Shown here piece by piece: positions 45,260-59,703 of a stretch of 64,000 bases of DNA. Under the pieces are notes generated by a model that did not search any database, was not told the origin of the DNA, and saw only the letters and a list, made by a program, of their open reading frames with translations. The stretch spans positions 9,121,501 to 9,185,500 of the forward strand of contig NC_063984.1 of assembly GCF_932276165.1 (NCBI RefSeq), read 5' to 3'. Origin of the DNA: Plutella xylostella. Lineage: Eukaryota > Arthropoda > Insecta > Lepidoptera > Plutellidae. Position numbers and translations under genes: made by a program. Position 1 is the stretch's first letter; each line of letters starts with the position of its first letter.

Positions 45260-46334
45260 TCCACCGCTCAACTCACCCGCGGAATGACAAACTGTCGGCC
45301 TCCGACAAAAATACATTCCACACCAAAGCTGCAAAGGTGACATCATTAATTACCCGCCAAACAAAAGTCTCGATTGCAGCGGATTAAATAAATAAAAATT
45401 CCAACGCGTTAGAATGTCAAAATTCCGAATTTTGTACAAACAAAACCGTCCATTAAACGCAAAATTTCAACCCCATCCCTTCCGCTGGTATAATAATAAA
45501 TGACGCAATAATGGCACAATATAATATTAAATACAAAGTTAAACGGCATTTTTATTTTCCCGCCAAACTTCAGTTTCGCGCCGCTGAACATCCATGCGTC
45601 TCGCCCTCCTCAAAAAAATGGCGCCTGAAATAAAATAAATCGCCGGTATTTATCACTTCTGCCTGTAGATACGACCTTGATTACTAAACTTAACCTTTAG
45701 ACTTGTGTCTATTGCACACTTTTATACCTAGACTACCTGGTTAGTTAAATTGTAGCACACTACTAACCATATCGTCTAACATAACCTTAGTAAAATAGTT
45801 TTATCCTGCTTGAGATATGAAGGTAAAATATAGATGAGCTGAAGAATACTCCATTATTAAGAATACTTTGAAATCTGAAATTTACTTTATCATTGGCAAA
45901 TGCTAAAAGTAATCAATGAAAAATAATGTATTTTTTATGAATTCGCTTTTTATATAAGCAACATGCTTCTAGTAAAAAAATGGTTTACTATTTACATAAT
46001 TTAAAATGAAAATTTGAATAATGGATATGGATTCAACATAATATACCTAACTGAATATTAATAACCGTGTACTTATATAATATGTTTTTGAAAATTAAGA
46101 ATAGTAAGTAATAGCTAATTCAATATACCTATCACTGTTATACTAATACTCACAATATGCAACCGAAAACAAGAAAAACTTGCAAACAATTTGTCATTAC
46201 CTTCCTTCAAGGACAGAGGGAGAAATACTTTTAAATTTCCTCGTAACACGACTCGGCGGGTGCGGACCTTACGATAGAAGGGTAGTGTTTCCGGTTCCTG
46301 CATGGCGGCCGCGGGGGTGAGGCCGGGAGTAGCA
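45258..46334. other. Intergenic, no gene seen
   Basis: Mostly AT-rich; low-repeat stretch 45258-45660 of balanced composition may be regulatory. GC rises again from 46250. Confidence 0.35.
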
Positions 46335-46352
46335 GGGGGGGGGGGGGGGGGG
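46335..46352 (+). repeat. Poly-G tract (18 G)
   Basis: 18 consecutive Gs, flanked by GC-rich DNA. It may be length-polymorphic or imprecisely assembled, and could form a quadruplex. Confidence 0.9.
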
Positions 46353-48079
46353 TTCTTTGTGCTACGATAACCGGAAGCCAAGGGCTCTGAGGACCGAGGG
46401 TAATGTCAATTCTGTACGTAGCATTTTTAAGTTTCTTCCCGCGCCTTCATTACGCAGGGCGTCGTGAATTGTTAATGACACTGTTAGTGAGGAGGACCAA
46501 TCTCTTGTGCAGATAAGGGAGTTTTTACAGGCGCTGATATTAAACCTAAGCGCCAGTGTTCTGCTGCAAATATAATAACACTCTTCAACTTTTTCTCCGA
46601 AACTACGCTTTATCCCGGCTAGTGAAAGAAAGCTCCATTTTCATCGGACATTTCTGGAGGCACTCAGCTCCGCAATCAGTGCAAGTTGTCGCTAAATGGC
46701 TACTTTTACAGCGAACAATAATCATTTTAGTTGGAGAGCGGCGAGTGCGCCGATAATGGCGACAATTTCCGACGATTAGCGGGAATGCCCGAACGGTTTT
46801 TACTTTAACACTTGAGCAAAAATGTGGGTAATGGACACAGAGTGAAGCGGCGCTGTTAGGCAGATCCGTTAGTTTCATAGTAGTGGTAATCTGTGGTAAA
46901 GACGAGCATCCCAGATTTTCCAAGTAATGTTTAACTGATGACTTATTTATACAGGTTTTGGGTACAATCGCTGTCTTCGGCAAACAACCAAACTTTATAC
47001 TACTCTTTACTCTGAGAATCTGAAAACTTCCTTATAATAAATAGTCAAAACAGATAAGCAGTAAACTCGAAACTCCATCAAAAAGGCGAGGTCGCCCGTT
47101 CCGGTCCATACTGTGGTGCGGAAGCCGGCACTCACTCTACACAACTTATCCATTACTTATTTTGCAACCACCTAATACTGCGACGCATAAAGGGGTTATA
47201 GAATAACCACTCAATCCTGATCTCCGCTGATCAACTTTATTCCTCCTTCGATTATTGGCACTGTCGAGGCAAGGAGGGGGGAAGGAGGTCTGCTGCCGCT
47301 GGTAGGGCGTACCGTACGTAACCATTACGAATAGCTTTTTAAGAATGAAGGCGTAATGTTTTTGTAGTGTCGAAAGGAAACATGCGTGCGTGGATTCTGT
47401 GAAACGAACCGCGTGTGGACGGAATTCTGATTGCGAAGTGCCATTGTAGGGTCGTCACGGTGGAGTTGAGAAATCTATGCGATATTGAGCTCAATGCCGC
47501 CTTGAAGACGTGGTGGGTGATGGCGAGAGGTCGCTTAGGATGCTTTGTTTTATGTGTTACTAAAAGATAATTACGTATCTTATTTTGCAGTTATGATAGG
47601 GTTATGTTATACCCAACATTCATTCTTTAGCAGAATATTAATACTTCGTTAGGTATGCTACCCGCAGTCACAAGTCACAAGGTATTTTTGTGTCACTTGA
47701 AAAAGAACCAATGTGTCCATACTGTCCACAAAGTAGTCGGTTCAACGACTTTTTAATTTCAAGAGTCACCTCGTCTACAACGAACGCTCTTCATTTTTCA
47801 TCGTCCGTCTAAAAGGGTAGAGTGGAGGGTTCGATTGAGGCTCTTCTATATGTATTTGTTGCCGTCTTGCTCTAGCACTAGGGGATGAAGCAAGCCAGTA
47901 GATCGCGTGACCTTCTTTTCTTACCCCCTGTAATGGAAGTACGTATGATGACCGATAGCGCAGGTAGGAAAGTCGATTTGACAACGGGTTAGTGATGGAA
48001 GACCTCTGAGATTTAGTAGGGGAATAAAAAAGTGTTTTCCGTCATAAAATATTTTTAGTAGCTCTGAAACCAACACCTT
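46353..48079. other. Intergenic, balanced composition
   Basis: Low-repeat DNA. The longest open frame (46603-46983 minus, 126 codons, 11 Cys) has irregular Cys spacing and no recognised domain, so I do not call it a gene. Confidence 0.35.
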
Positions 48080-48632
48080 TTTAGGGTTCCGTAGCCAAAA
48101 TGGCAAAAACGGAACCCTTATAGTTTCGTCATGTCCGTCTGTCCGTCTGTCCGTCTGTCACAGCCGATTTACTCGGAAACTATAAGTACTACAGTGATGA
48201 AATTTGATGGGAATATGTGTTGTATGAACCGCTACAAAAATATGACACTAAATAGTAAAAAAAAGAATTGGGGGTGGGGCCCCCCATACATGTAACTGAG
48301 GGATGAAATTTTTTTTTTCGATGTACATACCCGTGTGGGGTATCAATGGAAAGGTCTTTTAAAATGATATAAAGTTTTCTAAAAAACATTTTTCTTAAAG
48401 TGATTTTTTTCAAAGTCGTAAAAAGTATGTCCCCCCCCCCTCTATTTTTATAACTACGGGGTATAAAATTCTAAAAAAAATAGAGGTGATGCATGCTAAT
48501 TAACTCTTTCAACGATTTTTGGTTTGATCAAAGTATCTCTTATAGTTTTTGAGATAGGTTGATTTAACTGTAATTTTGCTGCTACGGAACCCTTTGTGCG
48601 CGAGCCCGACTCGCACTTGGCCGGTTTTTTTT
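48080..48632 (+). repeat. Long dispersed lepidopteran repeat (AGGGTTCCGTAGC family)
   Basis: It begins TTTTTAGGGTTCCGTAGCC and ends GCTACGGAACCC, then GAGCCCGACTCGCACTTGGC and CGGTTTTTTTT. Near the start AGGGTTCCG pairs with CGGAACCCT a few bases on, and a GTCC/GTCT run follows (48130-48160). I recognise the termini as a very common lepidopteran repeat. Its class is uncertain: AGGGTTCCGTAGC at both ends suggests inverted repeats, the T-rich end suggests retrotransposition. No ORF. A run of ten Cs lies at 48431-48440. Confidence 0.75.
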
Positions 48633-51600
48633 ATATTGAAATAACCAAAAGCTGAATTGCGATAAAAGTTTCCCTAAGATGTCTTTCACAAAGCCTCAAA
48701 GGTGCTAGTATTAATGTTTGCAGGTACCTACATATTATGTTTATTAACTGCTTGGCAAAACCTTTAACTTTCCACCCATCCCAATCCAATGCAGGCACCT
48801 CCCATGAATCCATAAATACAAAAATATCTAAAATAAAAATAAAAATATACAGCAGAATAACAAAAAATCCACCTTTCGGCTAGCAAATTTGCAAAAGTGT
48901 TTGCGACGCGAGAGCAGTCCGTTACAGTGGCGCAGCCGCGACAGTCCAGCGCCTCCATAACCGTATATCTCTCCTTTGTGCCCAACTATTTATTACCAGC
49001 CTTATTTTTATTTTCATGCTGATGCGACCGGTGCCGCGGTGTCTCGGCCACCAACTAATCTCTGGACACCCTAGCAGGGTCACTCTATACTGATGAAAAA
49101 CTAACGAAAAATTGCTGTCGTACAATCTGCACGTTTAGGAAAAGAGATAGAGTCGTGGCTCGCGCAGCAGTGCTCTGAAACTTAGTTTTTCGTCATAAAG
49201 AGTGACCCCCCAGCTCAGTTGGTCGGAAAAATGTTGCTAACTAAAATGGAAATGTCTGAGTGCTCGCTCTATCGCCGTCGACATCTTTGTTGTTTCTCGT
49301 AACTTATTGGCTAAGAAGGAAATTGGGTAGTTTAATGTTGGAATTAGTACAACATTTATTTTTACTTTGCAATTTCAGTGTTGTACTTTTGCATTTTATT
49401 CAGCCTCATTAAATCAAAATTAAGAATTAAACGCGTACCTACTCACTGCAAGCATATCTCAGTCTAATTCAATTTGCGCTGCAATCAAATGATTCTGTCT
49501 TTAAACAAAGCTCAAGGGTTGCACCCTCTACCGCAAACAATATTTCACGCCTATAAGTTTCCGATACATGAATTTTATTAAGTTTTGCTTCCCTGCGCCC
49601 CTGTGGATCGTGGATGGAGTGTTATGGTATTTGTTTTTGTGCCACGCACAGATGTCGGGGTGAGGAAGTGTTCACAAATTGAGTTATTGACTGCGCTGTG
49701 ATTTGTCGTTTGCTAAGGAAATCGAGTTTTTGCAAACACTTTTGTTTGTTTTGTAAACATACAATATTTTACTCGTACCTATGTGTACATATAGAAGTAT
49801 ATAAATGATGTAGGAAAATAGCTGCCTACAGTTAAAGTATTTATTTTTTTTTTAGTGAGACACTGAAAACCACGGAAAACTACGGAAACCCAATATATTT
49901 CAAGACTATGAGCTATGGGTATTTTATAATTTAACAGTATTGTATTTCATTTTTTGTGATGGGCAGTTCATTTTCAAGCATGTATCTTCCACATACTTAA
50001 ATTCATAATATAAATTCATGCGAAAGTAAACAACTTGGTGAAGAGAAATTGCCCAAAAAAACTTGGTAAAATAAATATCGAAGACCAACTTCCGAAAGTT
50101 ATTGAAGTTCCCAACAAACCATTACAGCGAGTTTCGCTGAAAAAATACTTGCACTTTTATTTTGTGGAAAAATATCTTGGAGTTTTGTCGCGAGTTCACC
50201 CTCCGACCAGCGTCTGCAGCAGACTGCTGCCCTGGTACCGCCGGCAAAATAAACAAAGGAGTCACTAAGATTATTGACTGCCTAAACAAGAATAACCAGA
50301 CAATATAAAATGTTCACTTGGCAGTTTTAGAGCCGAGGTTTTAAGCTTTTCACATAGGGTAAAAATATACATATTTTAAAATACTTACTTATGAAGTACT
50401 AGCTACAAACAGAATCGCTAGAAGCCAAACCGAATCAGCCGTCCCTACCGCAGGAAAAATTAGCATGTTAGAACAGCGCATTAACGCGGCACTAAACAGA
50501 AACTGCAGTTCAGCAGCAGATTTTAGTGCGGACACTAAAAGTGGCGTTCCGAGAGCAGTAAATAGGTGTCAGACAATGGCGGCGGCTGGCGGCGGCGTCC
50601 GGACACCACAAAGGCTTGCCGAGGCCTCACTGACACGCTTTTTGCCCGCTATCGCCGATGACGTGCCCGTAGATCGATAAGAGCCTCCGCCGGACAGGAA
50701 TGCTCCATTGTACAAGTGACACCGCACTGTCTGAGATGTGGGAAATCGTCGCCCCAAAGCGATACGCGAGCGGCCCATTTTCTAACTGTTCGAATGTGCA
50801 ATATGAATATTGAATGAGTGGTTGAGTTTTGCGGTGACGGTAGAGGTTTAGTTTGAATACCATTTTGTGGTTAAATATAGGTACGTAAGTATTTCAGTTT
50901 AATGAATAGTGTAGAATAAGCAAATAAATGTAAAAATTGTATCAGTTTCGATAAGAAGCTGCCTTCACCAGAATGTTGGTCTTACGAAGAGTCGAGTGAA
51001 GAGCATTCTGGAGGTAAGAACGTGCCTCAAATACTTATGTGTTATTGCTCGCAGACCAATTAACATAAATTAGTGGTTAGTGGCGCGTGAAGAGGACCGT
51101 GACTCACGGTTTATCTGGACTCTGTCGCATACTACCAGCAGAGTAGAGAAACAATATATGTATTCTGAAAAAAATACATAAGAACTCTGGATCCCTACGT
51201 ACCTGGAAAAGTATGCTATACAAGCACACACCTAGGAATTACATAAGTATACATTCTCCCGCTTAGGTGGCTGTTCTCAATAACATTGGCTGTGGCTGCC
51301 AGGAGAACATTATAATTATACTACCCATGCAGAAAAATAGAATGACACGCGGTCGTCTCTTTTTCTCTAGATTTTCTGTACTAGCAACATCATCGCTTCC
51401 CTGTAGCTATTTTGTCTGCTAAACGTAGAGATTATGACACAGTAAACTCAGGATTTCTGTTTTAGAAACATAAATAAAATCATTATGTTACAGTCCAAGC
51501 TTGCTTTACAACGAGAACCGGCCGGTTCATCAGTATGCCACGTCGTCGACGCCTCACGACGACATCTCGCTGGAATAATATTTCACTTAATATAAATAAC

Positions 51601-53183
51601 ATTGTCATAATTTACTTTGTCGAGTTTTCCTGCGAGGTAAAAGAAAAACGTGGCTCATGACCACGAGACGGGCACGATGGCTGAAGGCTTCAGCATAATA
51701 TGCGTCATTTGTCCTTGTTGATTACGTAATTTTATATCGAGCTGAGTTTTTTTATATTTACCTGTTATTCTCATTGTTAGAGGTCTTGATAACGAATTTA
51801 TTCAAAGCGCAACTCACGAGTTTGGTTTGAAACAGAATGGTATGGGAATGTATTTCAATATGGTTTGGGCGCTATTCACATTTGGATGATAGTAACCTTA
51901 GCAAGACGTAGAGATCCATTCTATCAGGAGCAATAGAACGAAATGCCTTTGAGCTCATTGAGGAGACGCAGCATGAATATCTAGAATGATTTAAAAGCCC
52001 TCACACGTATTGCTCTCCAACTATGAGACGTCTTGTGTCTTGTCTTACATTCGTAATACATGCTGTAGTTAAAGCAACATCCAAATTAGTCTTCCCAGAA
52101 ACACCGAGGGCCTTAAGCCCCACAATGGCTCACACACAGGCTCACAGACATGCAGCAACGTCTAATTCTCGCTCCGAACGGGTATTCGGCCGTCTACAAA
52201 CAATCTAGGAGGAAAACCCATAGCAGCTACTCGAGATGAGTGACACTAGCTCAAAGCCTTGTCTGAGGAGGCCGAGGGGCCGAGGGCGGGGCAGGGGGGG
52301 GGGTCTACGTACATTTCCGAATTCACTCACGCACGGCCGAGACCCGCTCCGGAGCACACCAATACGACCGTGCCTATAATGTGATGAGGTATTTCCTAAA
52401 ATGGACGGAAAATACGTTTTTAGGATAGATTTGTTTGAGTAGTTTTTGAACCCTTTAAGAGGATGTCAATCTCATTTATTACTAGAGCCGCTGCGGAGGG
52501 AGCGCCGGGTGAAGGATTGTCATTACTTTGAGACGTTTGTTCATTTGCGTCTGAATTACAGGAAAATTCTCATGAAAATGATGCTCTTGCTAATTAGTTT
52601 TCTGCGGCTACAAAGTAACAATGTCATGCAGTTCCGCTATCATGTACGGAGGCACTCCGGTCTGGTTAATTTTACAAGTATTCGTTGGGAGTGGGTACCT
52701 GTAGATCGCCATTGTTGGCTAGCTCGTTCCTCATAAGAAGGGTTTACAGTGGAATTGCAATCGAAGTCGGGCCGAGCGAGCGCCACTTGAAGCGTCTTAC
52801 CTAGCCAATAACAACGGCGAAATATTGCTTTACTCCGATATGAATATCTATTTCATTTCAATAGCTTTAAAGTGGCCACTTCAGACGATTATTTTAGTTG
52901 TAGATTTTTCGGATAATTGGATGGGATTTGATGGGAATTGTGGTATTTAAATGTACTTATATTTTATCGGTTCCTAGATTTGTTATCACATTTATAAAAT
53001 TACTTCAAATGCATTTGAAATGGAATTGATACCTGATTATTAAATTGTGAAATGTGATTTTTACATAAGCACATTCATTTCATCATTGTTTCAATGTTTT
53101 ATAGGTAGGTACCTCACGAAATTATGAGTAAGATAGCATATTGATGTTTAAAAATGCAGTAAGTTTGGTACTCTCATAAATAT
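48633..53183. other. Intergenic with GC islands
   Basis: No supported gene in 4.5 kb. A balanced, repeat-free block at 48900-49280, a GCGGC-rich block at 50570-50620 with ATGGCGGCGGC, and a G-rich tract at 52270-52303 stand out. Open frames up to 96 codons lack domains. Confidence 0.35.
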
Positions 53184-53275
53184 TCATCATCATCATCATC
53201 AGGTCCTGGGACCCCTAATCAGGGACATAGGGCTCGAAGTGTAGCTTCCCACTCTGACCGGTCCTGTGCCACGCT
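53184..53275 (+). repeat. Retroelement 3' end-like fragment with CAT run
   Basis: (CAT)n followed by AGGTCCTGGGACCCCTAATC, AGGGACATAGGGCTCGAAG and CTTCCCACTCTGACCGGTCC. I recognise this as a frequent lepidopteran dispersed sequence, probably the tail of a LINE on the minus strand with the CAT (ATG) run as its microsatellite end. Short, without an ORF. Confidence 0.45.
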
Positions 53276-53511
53276 TTAGATATTGATGAAAAATTATTGG
53301 TTTTTCTTATGATTGTTGAAAATGCACGTATTTACACTTTCCTGCACAACTTAATTCCCTAAACATATTACAAGTAACATCAATATCCAGATTGCCGGTA
53401 CAACAGGGACGTATTCAGGTAAGATTAGCGCGCGCGTCATCTGCAGTACGCCACAATGGGGCGCGGACGCCGGCGCTGGCGGGCATCTAGATTGGGATTA
53501 TTGCTGCCCGA

Positions 53512-53531
53512 TGTGTGTGTGTGTGTGTGTG
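53512..53531 (+). repeat. TG dinucleotide microsatellite
   Basis: (TG)10, at the edge of a GC-rich patch (53430-53500). Confidence 0.9.
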
Positions 53532-56500
53532 CTGCAAAAATATGAAAATATCAGTGTGTAATAGGGAATTTTATTTTTAAAGCGCAGATAAAATGTTTTT
53601 TTGACCTGTTATGATAGCCTGTGTACTGAAATTTTTAAAAAAATATCCTAAACCTAAAAAATAAAGTACCTAAAAACAACTAAAGTTTGGTCAGGATAAT
53701 ATTTTGATCATAACTAGATGCACTGCTATTGTAAATAAGTAAAAATATAAACGTTACTTTAGAAGGCTGTGGCTTTGGAAAAATATATGCTTTAAATGTA
53801 AATTTATCGTTTAAAACTATATTGGTTCGTTTTGTCACCAGTAAGGGCAGTAAGTAATAGCTACTGTGACATTATACATTACATAAATTCAGTTTCACCC
53901 CAAATCAGATAACGGTCCAGTACGCAAATGTCACAACTGCGCCACACTCTGAGCACACACTCCGCCCCACGACTACACCAGAAAGGGTTCGCCCAAATTG
54001 TCAAACAGAAGCCACTTCAAACCACCAGTGACACATGTTAACATTCCCTCCCTTAATTACAAACTTGTACGACGACTTCGCTGATTACATTTTCAAGTTG
54101 GCAATACACACGCCGATATGTTCGCAATTTTCCTACGCTAAACTCGCTAATACCCATTCACGAGCCGATAAATAGCAAGCAAAGTTGAAACGCTACAAAA
54201 TTTCATTTCCAATCGTCAGCGTCGACGCGGGCCGACACGCCAGCTCTCCGGACTCACGCAAAGCGAACATTTTCCCGAACGGAACGCCCTCCGACGCAAA
54301 ACTCTATAAAAACGTCGAAAAAAATAACAGTAACATGGCGTATAATGACAGCTGGTCCACTTGAGAACAAAAGGGGAGAGCCGGGCCTCGTGGAGAAAAA
54401 AATACAGCGAGAGGAAAAACAAGTGCACGCAGGCTCGCGGCGGCGGCGGCGGCGGCGCGGCTAATAAATTTGCAATAGCATTCGATCCCAACAGTTGACA
54501 GTCGCGACGCTATCCCAGTGTAGCGTGGTCATAACAACAGCCCATCTGTTAATTAATAAAACGTTTTTCAGGAAACGGAGGAAACCAGATCTTCTGAAAT
54601 TAGGCAGCGCCCGCCGAACAAACTCGTTACGAATATTGCTACACATCTCGGGGAGAATGGAGCCGCATTCGAGTTTAAAATGCGAATAATAATCTCGCCA
54701 TTCATAAAAAATTCTGTGCGCAGAATGCAAGGAGAGCTCGTTTTTTACACGTTATAATTTTCCCCCGAAAGCACACGGCTGCGTCGGTTGCTGGCGACGG
54801 TTGTTTCACGGCGAGTGTAGGCTCGGTTCAAATGCGCACGGACCATTAGTTGATGAGCGCGTGCCCCCGCCCCGCCCCCGCCCTCACCGCCGCTGCCTCC
54901 TGCAGCAAAATTGTTACAATTTCAGCCTGAATACGAAATATTTTTTCAGTTTGAAGCTAAATATGCTTTATGGAAACTGGAACGTGTTCACGCATAATTA
55001 ATCCTCTGAAATTATTTTCATGCTTAAATGCTATGAAATTCGATATTACAATAATCCCTTCTAAATATAATATGCATAATATGCATATTGATCCACAAAA
55101 CTTTGAACAAAATTCAGGAATCAATTACATACATATTTATTTACCTGTGTATTTTCAGCTGAAGTGCGGGCCAGGTAAGTAAGCAAACGATTTTCCACCG
55201 AGCGGCGCGCCCGCGCAAAAACTAGCAGATAAAACTCCATCATGCTATTTTAAAACTTTTTTTCCGAAACTTTACGGACGCTGATTTTCCGTTTTCAGGC
55301 TCGTTTAATTTTTTTTCAACTCTGTATCCAGTTTAACAGGTGCAACTTTACCTGAATACAATTTGTTTCTTTTGTGCACAAGTTGCGATGAACTAATCGA
55401 CAACATGAAACGGGCTTTGCAGCAGTATGTTGTTCTGAAGTACCTACTTACAGGTACAGGCCGGGCAGAAATATTAAATGGAGAGCATTTCCCGAAAAAC
55501 ACTAAACAAATGAGCATCCACAATTTACATCAATCCGTTCTAAATTCAAACTTCACCTACTTATCTGGGCATCTAACGAAGCCATTAAATCTGAAAGTTA
55601 TCGGCCAGCATCAGAATCGGGCGATAGCTTTGATCTCCGCGGAGGTCGTATGTGTGTTTTATATAAATTAATTCCTCGGACGAAGGAGTCCGAAAGCGGT
55701 TCGCTCACGGGCCAGATGGCGCACAGACATATCAATTTGATGATTGCAAAAAAACACTCGCTCCAGCCCGCACCGGGCAGGCAGGTTTTTATCAAATGGT
55801 TTCGCATGGAGTGGGCAACGTTGAGCGTGCGTTCCAAATTTGAATTTAAACCTTTTTTCAGTATTTCCATGCACATTATTTTCAAATATTTTGTGGAAAA
55901 TGGAAAATTCGATAGATACCTTTGTCATTGATTAGATTACTTAGCTCCATTTAACTTATATGTTATCTTATTATAAGTATTTAGTTATGTGACTGTGTCT
56001 GGCACATTTGACCGACAACAGCTACACAAGGGTCCTACAACTCGCGTTATCTAGGCGGAGCTAAATAACCAAACAAAATCACTTACAATGTCATTCCCGA
56101 TGATGACGATAGCAAATGTACTGACATTTGACGATTTTCTTCAAGGGTGAAATCATTAGTCAACTTTGAACTTTATGTATTGGTAGTAGGGGTGCAGCGT
56201 ACAGTTGTAAGTTCGTATAGATTGAGGGTAGATACTGTCAGTAAAACCATGACGTGACGCGTTTAATAAGCGTTATCTTGTCTTAGTCAAACGATGTCGT
56301 TATTATTAGATTTTGATTCAGTTGTGAAATATTTCGACTCTATAAAGTTGAAAATAACATTGAATATGTAAGTACATAAGAGGGAGCTTAAGTTATTTAG
56401 AAGATGGATCTGTATCAGAAAGACATCTGATCTGTGTTATATGTGGTTTATCTGGTGAAATTGTTCACCTACTTACTAAAATTATCCAAAACTTTAACTA

Positions 56501-59500
56501 TAAATTAAATTTGTATTAATTTGACTGAAAAAATATGTCAACAAATAGCTACATAAATGAAATACGATATAGCCTCGTGACTTGACCCCGAAATAGAGGA
56601 ACCCGATAAAACAATCACTGATCGAATCCTTTGTGTCCCGCATCAGATATCGCGACGAAACGTGACGGGGATTAATCTTACAGATATATACGTACCTACT
56701 AAACATTCATTTTTATATAAAGTATATCAAATAAGGAATACGGCAATACTTATTTAATAAAAAACAAAGGTTTTTTTTATGGAAATAGTTTAGTAAGTAT
56801 TGTTAAGCTTGTTAAACTTTGAAGCTTTAAATCTGTTTTACCCTTTCTGCTCTATCTATGCGTTCCACCCGGTAGGTATTCACATGGAAAATTATATTCA
56901 CAACTACGACCAAATAATTTGCCGAAACCTCAAAAATACGGTCCCCATTTCCTGTAACCACTTCATAAAAACATCTATTAGAAAGTAATCCATTAAAGGG
57001 AAAACTATTAATCAAAAAAGCCATATGAATTTGTCTTAGCAGCGCATGGAATAATAGAAAATATTACTTAATACATTCGGGTGGGTATAAATCATAACGG
57101 ACACGACATGGTCTTGTGTTGCCAGTAGCAAATATGAGGGGTTGGCTGGTGACAGTTTCATATCAGTGTTATCAACTTGAGTTCTTTAGATTCTGTCACG
57201 CGAAGAATCATTGATAAAATAATGGACACTTTTAAAAATAATCAGAAACAATTAATTTTCTTTTTAGTTTTGATAGGTTCAACTATTGCCACAGAATAAT
57301 AACTAGTCCATTGCCAAACACAACATAGAATAAACATTGTTTGTTATATTACTTGTAAAGTCTCATTTATAAATGACTACACGACTGAGTTTAGAATCTA
57401 AACTAGTAGATACCATGTTTAGAATCTAAACTTTCCTGTTCTTTGCATAGTACATTATAAATCAATGGTTGTATACTTATTTTATTAGTAAATGTGGAAA
57501 GTCCAGTGAGTGTCCACATCGCGCGAGAGCCCGCTCGTAGCGCCCGTATCGCCCCCATCGACCAATCACGCGGCCACAAATCGTGACGGAAACCGAAAGA
57601 AAAAAACTTCCCAGACCGATCTTATCGTCCTTCCTAAACGCTCTCGTAAAAATATTAATAAAACATAACTTTTTTCACCAAACCCACATTAAGTGCCGAT
57701 CCCGTAGCATTTTATTGACAATTACGCGTCAATAAGTGCCAATAAAGGCACAAAGCTACAATGTCCACAGATTTGAATGTCAATTGTACACAATTGTGTA
57801 ATTCTGTATCGGAGGAGGCTCGTTTTGATACTAATATAATTATTGTAAGTTGACTTTCACTCGGCGCTCTTTGTTGTTCATGGTAATGATCAACATGACA
57901 GCGGCCATTGTGTAGTCATTTGATTCATAAATTTTGTTTCCGCTATCGATGACTATAAACGGTTCCGATGCGAACTTTTATGATCTTTGTCATGGAGACT
58001 TGGAGGTCTGACCGTAGTAGTATTAATAGTGTAGTATTTATTACTGATTTCACTTGTTATCACTTTAATAGTGTTGTATTTATTACTGATTTCACTTCTT
58101 ATGAGTGTTCGGTCTCGCTGATGATATATTTTATGGTTGATTAGCTATTTCATATGATTGATTAATTATAGGAACTATGAGTTATATTATATCATGATGT
58201 TAATACTTATTTTATATGAACAGAATATAATATCTAACCTTTTGTCCGATTCTAAGTTGACTGGGAGTTTGCGAAAGTATTTTGCCACTGAAAAGTCACG
58301 AAACCAAAAAGTTGAACTCAGAATCAAGGATTCATTCGGGATAGAGTCTACACTGTTTCTCCTGCTACCAGAATTAGTCATCGGATCATGCTTTGTCTAA
58401 ATGCCGGTATACGTCACAGGAGAGACAAATCCAGCCATAATAAATTAAGAGAAGACTGTCGCCTGAACCACTAATAAGGCGGGCGCTTAACCTTATCTCC
58501 GATCGGGAAGTCTAAAAAACGAGCGAAGGGCCGAGGCGGGCGGGGGGCGCGGGGCGGGGGGCTCAAGAACAAGAGACGTCAGTGAAATAGAGATAGATGA
58601 ACAGTGGGAAATGAAATTCTTTGTGGCATCGCGGTCTCGCAAAAAATGCACAGATTAGATTTTTCCCCTCGCGGCCGGAGGGTCGGTGGAGGCAATGATT
58701 TTTTACAACATTGTAAGGGAAATATATAGAGCTTTAGCGAAGAGATTTGTTGTAACAGCCCTCAGTTTTGCGTCTTTAATTTCCTTGAGGACGCGGGATG
58801 ATTACGGCGCGTGCCTTGAGACATTACTTTTTTATGTCAATGCCGTGCATCTTTTATGGACAGCTTCAGTGGAAAGATTTCTGTTGATTGACAGGATTTT
58901 CCAGGTCAACCGCTTCGCAGGGTTTGGTCCACGATTTTCACTCTTGATCTCGTGTTTTACATACAATATTTAACTTATAATACAAAATATATTAAGTGCT
59001 ATGAAATATGTAGAGAACGAAAATAGGGCCTTTCCAGAAAAGTGCTCAAAATATTCTTATTGCCTCTCAAGCAGCCCATTTGTAGGATATAGCGTGTCGT
59101 GAGGGTAGTTTCGGAATTACTTCGCATTAGGGGAGTACTTAGCGCCCGCCACCGGATTACACCGACCCTCGATAAAAAACAATCAGGGGGCTAATTCTGT
59201 TACCGGAATACGGGTCGTAGTACTGCAGTTGAAGTTCTGAAGAATGAAATATTTTACTGGACTAGATACTTATAGAGTACATTCTTACCTGTAATTATAA
59301 AGTATTTAGTAATTAAGAACACCTATACACTAAAGACCATCAAGAGTCTGTCTATCAATTTAGCAGAATCGTGACGGAAGTAAATAAAGAGAGATTTGGT
59401 TTCATTGCGGAGGCATTCATTTGTTTGTACGGAATATTGACCAGTTTGTGATGAAGAAAACCAGATCTAAGATGTGTTAGTATTCAAAATATTTGAGTAA

Positions 59501-59649
59501 TTAATACTTTCATCGAATGAGTCATAATATGGTCTACAAGGTTTAGTCAAAATTATCTAGCCATACATTTATTTATTTAATTTCTAATATGTACCTATAG
59601 GTAAGTACAATATATTTAATTATTGCACAAATATATTACTTAATAACTG
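53532..59649. other. Intergenic with low-repeat islands
   Basis: 6 kb without a supported gene or recognised repeat. Balanced, repeat-free blocks at 54000-54800, 55300-55930, 57500-58000 and 58400-59200 could be regulatory. C- or G-rich tracts lie at 54863-54888 and 58528-58562. A CTCF-like CCAGATGGCGC lies at 55712-55722. Open frames of about 60-104 codons overlap on both strands, as expected when stop codons are sparse, and show no domains. Confidence 0.35.
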
Positions 59650-59703
59650 TACAAAATATGGACTTAATGTTAAAAGTATTTTCTAGCAGTCAACCCACAG
59701 GTA
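59650..59703 (+). repeat. LINE 3' UTR-like fragment, second copy
   Basis: ATGGACTTAATG, GTATTTTCTAG and CAGTCAACCCACAGG match 33625-33675. Too short to classify further. Confidence 0.45.

Noticed and set aside
45130..45387. 85-codon frame with a poly-proline run
   Set aside because: The proline run is simply the CCG microsatellite read in one frame; the rest has no domain.
46603..46983. 126-codon minus-strand frame with 11 cysteines
   Set aside because: Cys spacing is irregular and there is no signal peptide, domain or linked exon. A frame of this length is plausible by chance in balanced-composition DNA of this size.
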